13,304 nt of DNA, taken from Solobacterium sp. (lineage in GTDB: Bacteria > Bacillota_I > Bacilli_A > Erysipelotrichales > Erysipelotrichaceae). Position 1 is the stretch's first letter; each line of letters starts with the position of its first letter. The DNA lies in NCBI GenBank assembly GCA_017536845.1, contig JAFWCP010000150.1:1-13304 (forward strand). Direction: 5' to 3'. The position numbers and the translations under genes were made by a program. The notes under the pieces were generated by a model, which saw nothing but the letters and a program-made list of their open reading frames with translations, made no database searches and was not told the DNA's origin. Of the stretch, positions 7,171-12,931 are shown piece by piece.

Positions 7171-8022
7171 ATGAATACAAAACCACTGGACCTTCTGGTC
7201 TTCCAGACAGATTTTACGTATAAAGAAGGGGCTGTTGCGGCCATGTATGGTGTGGTCAGAAGCGTCAGCCGGGATGTGGAAATCATTACCGCGACCCATG
7301 ACCTGCCGCAGTTTGATATCTGGAGTGCATCTTATCGGCTGATGCAGTATGTGCGCTTCTGGCCCAAAGGCACGGTGTTTGTATCTGTTGTGGATCCGGG
7401 AGTTGGTTCTTCCCGGAAGGCATGCTGTGCTGTGACGAAGGATGGGTACTATATCGTTACTCCTGACAATGGTACATTGACCCATGTGGAACGTGTGCAT
7501 GGGATTCAGGAAATCCGGGAGATTGATGAAGAAACCAATATGCTGAAATCAGACCTGCGGTCTTCTGTCTTCCATGGCCGTGACTTATTCGGCTACTGCG
7601 CGGCAAGGCTGGCGGCAGGCGTGATTACATATGAACAGGTGGGTAAGGCGTATGATCCCAAAGACATTGTCAGGCTGGAAATCAAAGAACCTGAAATCAG
7701 GGAAGGCAGGGCTTCAGGCATCCTGGAAATCGATGACCCCAATTTCGGCAATGTGTGGACAAACATTCCTACGGAAGATTTCATCAAAGCCGGTTTTGAC
7801 TATGGCGAGATGGTCCATGTTACCTTAACCAATGGGGAGAAAACCATCTACGCCAAGGATACGAAGTTTGTGAAGACCTTTGCGGATGTCGGCAAGGGAG
7901 AACCGTTAATCTACAACAACGAACTGACGCATATCTCTTTGGCCTTAAGCCAGGGCAGTTTCCTGGATGCATATCATGCCGGCTTTGGCAGTTCCTACCG
8001 TATAATATTCACAAAGAAATAA
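7171..8022 (+). CDS. SAM hydroxide adenosyltransferase (DUF62 / SAM hydrolase family)
   Basis: This 283-residue enzyme belongs to PF01887/DUF62, whose characterised members use activated water to split S-adenosylmethionine into adenosine and L-methionine; halogenase relatives use chloride or fluoride instead. Visible signatures are FQTDFT (11-16), VVDPGVGSSR (73-82), TPDNGTLT (97-104), FHGRDLF (134-140) and, in the C-terminal barrel, DDPNFGNVWTN. Asp75, Arg82 and His135 correspond by spacing to the family's Asp-Arg-His triad for hydroxide chemistry. This argues for the hydrolase over a halogenase. The start at 7171 follows AGGAGG (7161-7166), which overlaps the EcfT stop. Sitting inside an ECF operon suggests that it processes, or responds to, the imported compound. 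The native role of the family in vivo is unsettled. Confidence 0.92.
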   Translation: MNTKPLDLLVFQTDFTYKEGAVAAMYGVVRSVSRDVEIITATHDLPQFDIWSASYRLMQYVRFWPKGTVFVSVVDPGVGSSRKACCAVTKDGYYIVTPDNGTLTHVERVHGIQEIREIDEETNMLKSDLRSSVFHGRDLFGYCAARLAAGVITYEQVGKAYDPKDIVRLEIKEPEIREGRASGILEIDDPNFGNVWTNIPTEDFIKAGFDYGEMVHVTLTNGEKTIYAKDTKFVKTFADVGKGEPLIYNNELTHISLALSQGSFLDAYHAGFGSSYRIIFTKK

Positions 8023-8040
8023 ATAAAGGAGGAGTTTCTG

Positions 8041-8477
8041 ATGGCAGAGCTGTATTATCACGATGGTTTCCACGGAAGCTATCAGATTGGGAATCAGACC
8101 CTTTCCATCGGCAAAGATGCAATCATGCCTTATGACATGACCTATGGTGCCATTGCATCCTGCCTGTATGCAACTTATCTGGGAATTGCCATGCAAAGGA
8201 TGTGTATGTCAGGAATGCCCATGTCTCCATTGACGGCAGGAAGCGGACAACCGTGCCCACAACCCTGGAATACCTTTCCATCCATATGGTTGTGGATACC
8301 GATGCCGAAGAAGATGCTGTCAAGGCATGCATGGACCAGGCCATCCTGAACTGTTCCATGGTGCAGACCTTCGCCAGGGTTGCAGAGATTGATTATTCGG
8401 TGGAAATCGGTGAAGCTGTCGAAAAGGCAGAAAGCCAGGATGCACCGGCCTGCAGTCTTGACGGCAAGGGCTGCTGA
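8041..8477 (+). pseudogene. OsmC/Ohr-family protein, interrupted by one missing base
   Basis: Two frames share one protein. From the ATG at 8041 (AAAGGAGGAG at 8025-8034) the first frame gives an OsmC N-terminus to about residue 52, including the conserved redox Cys41 in IASCLYATY. The remainder (DVYVRNAHVSIDG, TVPTTLEYLSIHM, AILNCSMVQTF) is in the frame one base back and ends at 8477. Adding one base in the AAA run at 8195-8197 gives QKDVYVR and a continuous 145-residue protein with the second redox Cys near 105, the normal OsmC length. Unbroken, it would be a thiol-dependent peroxidase-like or related OsmC protein. The tail is unusually Cys-containing (ACSLDGKGC). Without correction the first frame ends near 8349 and lacks the second Cys. 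No standard slippery heptamer is present, so this is a mutation or a sequencing error. Confidence 0.8.
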
Positions 8478-8905
8478 ATGGAAGTCATCAGGGCTATAGA
8501 AACCTGGCAGCAGGCCGGGGCGTATTACGTCCGCATCCAGGCCATGGCAAAAAAGCACCATATCACATTGCGGCAGGAGTTTGATGACCATGACGGTCCG
8601 GATACGAAATACATCGTCATCACCGATGCGGATTTCCCGATTGCCACAGCACGGATGTATCGGCTGGATGCTGAAAGGATGATGATCGGCCGGGTGGTCG
8701 TCCTGCCGGAATACCGCCATCAAGGCATCGGGACACTGACCGTCCGGGAATGTGAGAAATGGGCGTCTGAGCTTGGCTGTACCACAGCTGTGCTGGAAAG
8801 CCGGGACAATAAGACAGCTTTCTATGAACAGATGGATATGCCATCTGCGGGGAAGAAAGCCAAGGTGATACCTTCCGCACGGTGCGGATGGAAAAGGCAA
8901 TCTGA
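8478..8905 (+). pseudogene. GNAT-family N-acetyltransferase, frameshifted near its C-terminus
   Basis: The ATG directly follows the OsmC stop (TGAATG), so translation is probably coupled. The acetyl-CoA binding motif RVVVLPEYRHQGIG (with Q-G-I-G) and the following helix VRECEKWASELG are clear, and NKTAFYEQM leads into the last strand. There the frame fails. The uninterrupted frame runs to 8960 through the terminator as an unlikely tail. The frame one base back reads GYAICGEESQGDTFRTVRMEKAI and stops at TGA 8903-8905, which is exactly the expected GNAT ending (G-Y ... F ... V-R-M-E-K). Restoring one G in the GG at 8833-8834 (GGG to GG loss) gives 142 residues, the usual length. The substrate is unknown. 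This is either a real recent mutation or a homopolymer read error. Confidence 0.8.
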
Positions 8906-8910
8906 AGATC

Positions 8911-8933
8911 AACGGATGGCAGCATCCGTTTTT
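8911..8933 (+). terminator. Rho-independent terminator after the GNAT gene
   Basis: A perfect 8-bp stem AACGGATG (8911-8918) / CATCCGTT (8923-8930) with loop GCAG runs into T5 at 8929-8933. It sits 5 bases after the corrected GNAT stop and would end the ATPase-EcfT-SAM hydrolase-OsmC-GNAT transcript. Confidence 0.85.
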
Positions 8934-8958
8934 CATTTGCGGCGGAATGTGGTAAAGT
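8930..8958 (+). promoter_or_regulatory. Extended -10 promoter, now without a proper gene
   Basis: TG-G-TAAAGT (TG at 8950-8951, hexamer 8953-8958) with TTTTCA 17 bases upstream (8930-8935) resembles the MATE promoter at 11375-11403. AAGGAGG (8984-8990) and ATG (8997) follow at good spacing, yet the sequence after the ATG is the leader of the duplicated methyltransferase. Confidence 0.4.
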
Positions 8959-8996
8959 AAGTCAGGACAAACAGAGTTTTCATAAGGAGGATGCAT

Positions 8997-9092
8997 ATGC
9001 GGGTACATAAGAAAGCAGCTTTTGTTTTCTCCGGCATGATCAGAAAATGTATATTACAGGTTGGATTGAAAAAAGTTATTTTTATCCTTTGA
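8997..9092 (+). other. Chimeric 31-codon ORF at a rearrangement junction
   Basis: A good ribosome binding site (AAGGAGG at 8984-8990, 6-base spacing) and ATG open a frame that becomes homologous to the non-coding methyltransferase leader within two codons and stops at TGA 9090-9092. The reading MRVHKKAAFVFSGMIRK mirrors the corresponding translation of the copy-1 leader, which there has no start. It is probably the truncated 5' end of a lost gene rather than a functional peptide. Confidence 0.35.
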
Positions 9093-9560
9093 CGCCATTA
9101 TATTGTCACAAATAAAGCATAATTTCAAGAGCTGTTATTCGTCTTGATAAGCTGTAAGAAATATACAGTATTACAGGAGGAAACAGATATGGACCACATG
9201 ACAGCATTTGTCAGCACCTTTGCAAGAGCTTACCATTACCGGAACAATGAAGAATGGGTGTTCACCGATGCGTACGCGGAAAAGGATACTGAAGGAAGAA
9301 GAGTATGAAGGAATTGCGTATTTCACACCGGGGTTGAGGGCACAAAGGAAGAAGCACTGCTCTATATTGTGGATCATCAGCTTGCACCTTCGGTTTTTGC
9401 CCGCAGTGCCTTCGGCCGTCAGACAATGGGCAGTGCCGTAAACAATAGCTGCCGGCAGATTGTCCTTAATACCGGGGGCTGTGATACCACCGCCCTTCGT
9501 ATTCATAACAAGGATGCAAAGCTGTTTGATCTGGACCTGCCAGAGGTTATTTCGGATAAG
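9004..9560 (+). repeat. Duplicated methyltransferase segment, copy 2 (degraded)
   Basis: This is the same segment as 2877-3458 and in the same orientation. It starts at what was the terminator loop (ACATAAGAAAGCA) and stops at CGGATAAG within the coding part. The left terminator arm and the 2944-2964 hairpin found in copy 1 are lost, whereas TTGACGCCATTATA and the AGGAGGAAACAGATATGGA start region are kept. Confidence 0.85.
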
Positions 9561-9572
9561 GAACAGCGATGA
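9189..9572 (+). pseudogene. Truncated, frameshifted second copy of the LCMT-family methyltransferase
   Basis: The ATG at 9189 (AGGAGG upstream, as in copy 1) matches 3063 onward. After about 32 codons an extra G (AAAAGGATACTG against AAAAGATGCTG) shifts the frame and causes an early TGA at 9306-9308. A 24-base deletion follows, exactly between two ATTGCG repeats of copy 1. Next comes loss of one base (GGGTTTG to GGGTTG), which returns to the original frame. That frame continues through CRQIVL and FDLDLPEVISDK and ends at TGA 9570-9572, so the C-terminal half is missing. The SAM motif has also changed (AGGYDTTALR is now TGGCDTTALR). It cannot make a working enzyme. A short stretch near 9630-9662 (SYNQLKAYK) faintly recalls the C-terminal YEQLKALLEE of copy 1. 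Confidence 0.88.
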
Positions 9573-9601
9573 TTGAAAAGCGGCGTCAAAGAGACTATAA
9601 T
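9573..9601 (+). promoter_or_regulatory. Promoter of the DUF234-type ATPase gene
   Basis: TTGAAA at 9573-9578 and a perfect TATAAT at 9596-9601 are 17 bases apart, beginning directly after the stop of the methyltransferase remnant. The leader is about 90 bases, with AAAGGAGGT (9683-9691) before the ATG at 9698. A second TATAAT at 9636-9641 has no good -35. Confidence 0.75.
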
Positions 9602-9697
9602 GATTGTAACAGCCGATTATAAAGGAAATCTGTCTTATAATCAGCTGAAAGCATACAAATAATGGCTGTTTCAGCTGAATATAAAGGAGGTAAGCGT

Positions 9698-11115
9698 ATG
9701 TGGATGGTTGGAAGAGAAGCCGAACAGCAGATTCTGGATGATTGCCTGCATTCACCCCGTCCGGAATTTCTGGTGGTTTACGGCCGTCGTCGTGTAGGAA
9801 AAACATATCTGATCCGGCAGTTCTTTCGAGAAGGATTTTCCTTTTATGCTACAGGTGTTGCCGGCAGTAAGACAAGAGACCAGCTGAAGTTTTTTAACAA
9901 TGCTCTGCAGGAATACGGGTGTCCGCAGAAGAGAATCCCCGAGGATTGGATGGAAGCTTTTTCAAGACTGAAAGAAGTACTGAACAAAACAGATGTGTAT
10001 AGAGATGCTTCCGGGAGACGTGTTGTCTTTCTGGATGAAGTGCCTTGGATGGATACCAGACGCTCAGATTTTAAGAGTGCTCTGGATTATTTCTGGAACA
10101 GCTGGGGTTCAGCGCAGGAAGATCTACTGTTAATTATCTGCGGTCGGCGACTTCCTGGATCATCGACCATCTTCTCACGGATCGAGGCGGTTTTTATAAT
10201 CGTGTGACAAAGCAGATCCATCTGCTTCCTTTCACGCTCAGAGAATGCGAAGAATTCTTCAAGGCAGGTTCTGTACCGATGACAAGACAGCAGATTATGG
10301 AAGCTTATATGGTCTTTGGCGGAATACCGTATTATCTGACTTTGCTCAATCCCAGGCGCAGTATTGCGCAGAATATTGATGATCTGTGTTTTCGTGAGAA
10401 TGGAGGCCTTCGTTATGAATCAAATCTGCTGTTCTCATCACTGTTCCGCAATGATCGAAAGCATTCAGCCGTTATTCACGCAGCCGCGCTTAAACGCGGC
10501 GGCGTGACAAGAAGTGAACTTGCGGAAATCAAGGAAATCGGGGACAATGAAAAACTCACCCTGACATTGGCGGAACTGGAACAGTGCGGTTTTATCAGAA
10601 AATACCGCAGCGGCGCGTCTGATAAGAAAGGCTTCCTGTATCAGATCATTGATCCTTTCACGTTATTTTCTTTGACATTTCTTGAGAATGCAAAGCTGCC
10701 GTCATGGAGCGGATATATCGGTACGCCCGGCTATTATGCCTGGCGGGGAAACGCATTTGAAATTCTGTGCCTGAATCATATTCCTGAAATCAAAGACACG
10801 CTTGGTATACGTGGAGTTGAAACCATGGAATATCCCTGGCGCAGTAAATCATCCTCACCGGGGGTGCAGATTGATTTGCTGATGGATCGGAAAGACGGTA
10901 TTATCAATCTGTGTGAAATGAAATGTTCAGATCAGGCGTATGCTATTGATGCGGCATACGAGAAGAAGCTTCTTGAAAAAATTGCTGTATTCCGGCAGGA
11001 AAGCAGATCCAGGAAAGCAATTCATCTGACAATGGTGACTTCGAACGGCCTGGTTCATAACGCTCATGCGGGGAATGTCATCAGTGAAGTATCCGGTGAG
11101 GAGCTGTTTCGATAG
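9698..11115 (+). pseudogene. ATPase_2/DUF234-type ATP-binding protein, interrupted by one missing base
   Basis: The first frame (9698-10207) has Walker A GRRRVGKT at residues 29-36 and Walker B VVFLDEVPW at 109-117. It reads correctly to LLLIICG (149), where the sequence TGCGGTCGGCGACT needs one more T. TGC GGT TCG GCG ACT gives CGSATSWIIDHLL and continues to 11115 in the next frame, for a complete 472-residue protein, the normal length. The C-terminal region (DPFTLFSLTFLENA, then QIDLLMDR and CEMKCSD, with D and E-x-K) is the DUF234 part, which has been placed with PD-(D/E)XK nuclease-like folds. The role of these proteins is poorly known; they are common in anaerobes and archaea and often strain-variable. 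As it stands, the first piece ends 58 codons before the conserved middle and the second has no start of its own. Confidence 0.82.
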
Positions 11116-11351
11116 AAGAATACACTGCAGGCAGATCAGAGGAACAGCCTGTATTTATGCCCGGTCAGAGTCGTCCTTGCATCACGAATGACATGAATGA
11201 TCAAAGAACGGTCTGCTGACAGAATGGTTTCAGGGGTTGTACTGTGATACCTTATGTGCATTTTAAAACAGCCTCACGAATGAGACTGTTTGTGATGATC
11301 TGGCTTATCTCCCGGAAACGTCAGTACATTGAACTAATACATCTGAAATAG
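11116..11351. other. Intergenic stretch with an imperfect hairpin and a possible short relic ORF
   Basis: No convincing gene is present. An imperfect hairpin (AAACAG-C-CTC at 11266-11275 against GAG-A-CTGTTT at 11282-11291, one mismatch) could act as a weak terminator; read on the minus strand it is followed by TTTTAAAA. A 41-codon minus-strand frame from ATG 11261 to TGA 11136 reads in a protein-like way (TPETILSADRSLIIHVIRDA), but has no ribosome binding site and I recognise nothing. It may be a remnant of a deleted gene. Confidence 0.3.
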
Positions 11352-11355
11352 GATC

Positions 11356-11378
11356 AGCGGATGACAGCATCCGTTTTT
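11356..11378 (+). terminator. Rho-independent terminator upstream of the MATE gene
   Basis: Stem AGCGGATG (11356-11363) / CATCCGTT (11368-11375), with one G-T pair, has loop ACAG and T5 at 11374-11378. No intact gene ends close before it, which suggests that it was carried here with the repeat. Confidence 0.7.
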
Positions 11379-11403
11379 CATTTATGGCAGACTATGGTAA
11401 AGT
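11375..11403 (+). promoter_or_regulatory. Extended -10 promoter of the MATE gene
   Basis: TTTTCA (11375-11380) lies 17 bases from TAAAGT (11398-11403), which is preceded by TG at 11395-11396. AGGAGG (11432-11437) precedes the start at 11444. The -35 is weak, so the TG extension may matter. Confidence 0.5.
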
Positions 11404-11443
11404 AGGTCAGGACGAACCGTCTTTATTTCGTAGGAGGAAGCGT

Positions 11444-12808
11444 ATGGCGAAGGCAAATGCATTTACGGAAGGGAAAATCCTGCAGCCGTTATTGAGCTTT
11501 GCTCTGCCGGTGGTTGCGGCACTGTTCCTGCAGTCGTTATACGGGGCAGCAGACCTGATGGTGGTCGGCCGGTTTGCGCAGAGTTCGGATGTATCGGCAG
11601 TCAGCACCGGGGCACAGATCATGCAGACGGTGACGGGGGTGATTGCCGGCCTGTCGATGGGGACAACCATCCTTCTTGGCCAGAAGATCGGTGAAGGCAA
11701 GACAAAGGAAGCAGGAAAAACCGTCGGTGCGTCAATTGTCTTCTTTGCCATGGCAGCAGTCTTTCTTTCGGTATTGTTATTAACCAACATCACCCGCATT
11801 GCGGAAAGCATGAATGCCCCGCAAGAAGCATTTACCGGTACCTGCCAGTACATGCGGATCTGCTCTATCGGCCTGGTGTTCATCACAGCCTACAATGTGC
11901 TTGGCTCTCTGTTTCGCGGCCTGGGCAATTCCCGGATTCCGTTAGCTGCTGTTGCCATTGCGGCTGTGTTCAATATCATCGGCGACCTGGTTCTTGTGGC
12001 AGGTTTCGGCATGGGTGCTGCCGGTGCTGCTTATGCAACAGTGCTGGCCCAGGCGCTCTCCGTGCTGATTTCCCTGGTCATTGTTTCCCGCATGCAACTG
12101 CCGTTTGAATTTGAAGGGAAAAAGGATATCCGCTTTGACGGCCGGATTACGAAAAAGATCCTGACGTTTGGCATTCCCATTGCCTTGATGGACCTTCTTG
12201 TCGGCATCAGCTTCCTGATCATCCTGGCCATTGTCAATTCCCTCGGCGTCACGGCTTCTGCCGGTGTGGGTGTTGCGGAAAAGGTATGCGGATTCATCAT
12301 GCTTGTCCCTTCTGCTTTCGGCCAGTCCATGGCAGCATTTGTCGCCCAGAACTATGGGGCAGGGAAAATGGACCGGGCCCATCTTGCCTTACGGTATGGG
12401 ATCCTGTGTTCTCTGACGGCAGGCATCATCATGGGGTATCTGTCTTTCTTCCATGGCGATCTGTTATGCGGCATCTTCTCAAAGGATCCGGAAGTCATTC
12501 TGGCCGGGTGGGAATATATGAAGGCGTATGCGATTGACTGTCTGTTAACAGCATTCTTCTTCTGCTTCACCGGATATTTCAATGGCTGCGGCATGACCGG
12601 TTTTGTCATGGTGCAGGGGATCATCGGTGCTTTCTGCATCAGGATTCCCGTGTCCTGGCTGATGTCAAAGCAGCTGCCTGTTTCCTTATTCAAAATAGGT
12701 CTGGCAACTCCGGCTTCCTCGTTTGTTCAGACAGTGCTGTGTATTGTCTGGCTGTACACCGTCGCGAAAAAGAAGGAGCAGGAAAGAAGTTCTGCTGTGC
12801 AGGAGTAA
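11444..12808 (+). CDS. MATE-family multidrug/cation efflux transporter
   Basis: This is a 455-residue inner-membrane antiporter with about twelve hydrophobic segments. The two halves repeat each other, as usual in the family: GQKIGEGK in the first half matches AQNYGAGK in the second, and FRGLGNSRIPL matches FNGCGMTGFVMVQG. Bacterial members expel cationic drugs or metabolites using a Na+ or H+ gradient. The C-terminus is a short charged tail (KKKEQERSS). I chose 11444 over the in-frame start at 11384 because AGGAGG is 6 bases before it, the family's N-terminus begins there, and the upstream codons lie inside the promoter. The cargo is unknown. No clear terminator follows before the next promoter; only a CAGCCGGCTG palindrome without a T tract is seen at about 12825-12834. 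Confidence 0.93.
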   Translation: MAKANAFTEGKILQPLLSFALPVVAALFLQSLYGAADLMVVGRFAQSSDVSAVSTGAQIMQTVTGVIAGLSMGTTILLGQKIGEGKTKEAGKTVGASIVFFAMAAVFLSVLLLTNITRIAESMNAPQEAFTGTCQYMRICSIGLVFITAYNVLGSLFRGLGNSRIPLAAVAIAAVFNIIGDLVLVAGFGMGAAGAAYATVLAQALSVLISLVIVSRMQLPFEFEGKKDIRFDGRITKKILTFGIPIALMDLLVGISFLIILAIVNSLGVTASAGVGVAEKVCGFIMLVPSAFGQSMAAFVAQNYGAGKMDRAHLALRYGILCSLTAGIIMGYLSFFHGDLLCGIFSKDPEVILAGWEYMKAYAIDCLLTAFFFCFTGYFNGCGMTGFVMVQGIIGAFCIRIPVSWLMSKQLPVSLFKIGLATPASSFVQTVLCIVWLYTVAKKKEQERSSAVQE

Positions 12809-12844
12809 ATGAAATAGTAAGCAGCAGCCGGCTGAGACATTTGA

Positions 12845-12873
12845 TTGAAGAAATGATTCTGGCGTGATATAAT
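12845..12873 (+). promoter_or_regulatory. Strong promoter of the AbiEi-like gene
   Basis: TTGAAG (12845-12850), a 17-base spacer, and a perfect TATAAT (12868-12873) preceded by TG (12865-12866) make the best promoter match in the window. The start codon is 58 bases beyond the -10. Confidence 0.8.
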
Positions 12874-12886
12874 TTATGCGCAAAAT

Positions 12887-12900
12887 CGATACAATTATCG
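12887..12900. promoter_or_regulatory. Possible operator: inverted repeat just downstream of the transcription start
   Basis: CGATA (12887-12891) and TATCG (12896-12900) form a 5+5 inverted repeat around CAAT, a few bases after the expected start point. The size suits a dimer-binding site, and AbiEi-type antitoxins are known to repress their own promoters through inverted repeats. It is short, so it could be chance. Confidence 0.35.
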
Positions 12901-12931
12901 GAATAAAAATATCAGGCAGGAGGTGATATCA

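Larger units (their letters stand above)
8907..8972 (+). repeat. 66-base direct repeat, left copy (terminator + promoter module)
   Basis: It matches 11352-11417 at 57 of 66 positions without gaps when aligned by eye. The shared part contains the CGGATG/CATCCG hairpin, a T tract, CATTT, and GGTAAAGTA followed by GTCAGGAC. The two copies bracket a 2.4-kb block containing the broken methyltransferase and the DUF234 ATPase. Confidence 0.85.
11352..11417 (+). repeat. 66-base direct repeat, right copy (terminator + promoter module)
   Basis: This is the partner of 8907-8972 (57 of 66 identical). Here the promoter part does lead to a real gene, the MATE pump. The bases just before it (CATCTGAAATAGGATC) resemble the end of the GNAT gene before the left copy (AATCTGAAGATC), so the similarity may extend a little further with a 4-base gap. 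Confidence 0.85.

Noticed and set aside
8160..8210. Programmed -1 frameshifting as explanation for the split OsmC gene
   Set aside because: No slippery heptamer or clear downstream pseudoknot is seen; OsmC is not known to need it, and two neighbouring genes show the same one-base defect.
8175..9008. 277-codon minus-strand ORF across OsmC and GNAT
   Set aside because: It runs through two plus-strand genes, a terminator and a promoter, and shows no recognisable motifs.
10135..10207. Programmed frameshift, or two separate genes, for the DUF234 ATPase
   Set aside because: The second piece has no ribosome binding site or start, and one added T gives the continuous CGSATSWII family sequence. A simple indel explains it.
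8907..11417. Insertion sequence or transposon bounded by the 66-base repeats
   Set aside because: There is no transposase or integrase, no terminal inverted repeats, and the repeats are ordinary terminator/promoter sequence, so recombination is the simpler explanation.
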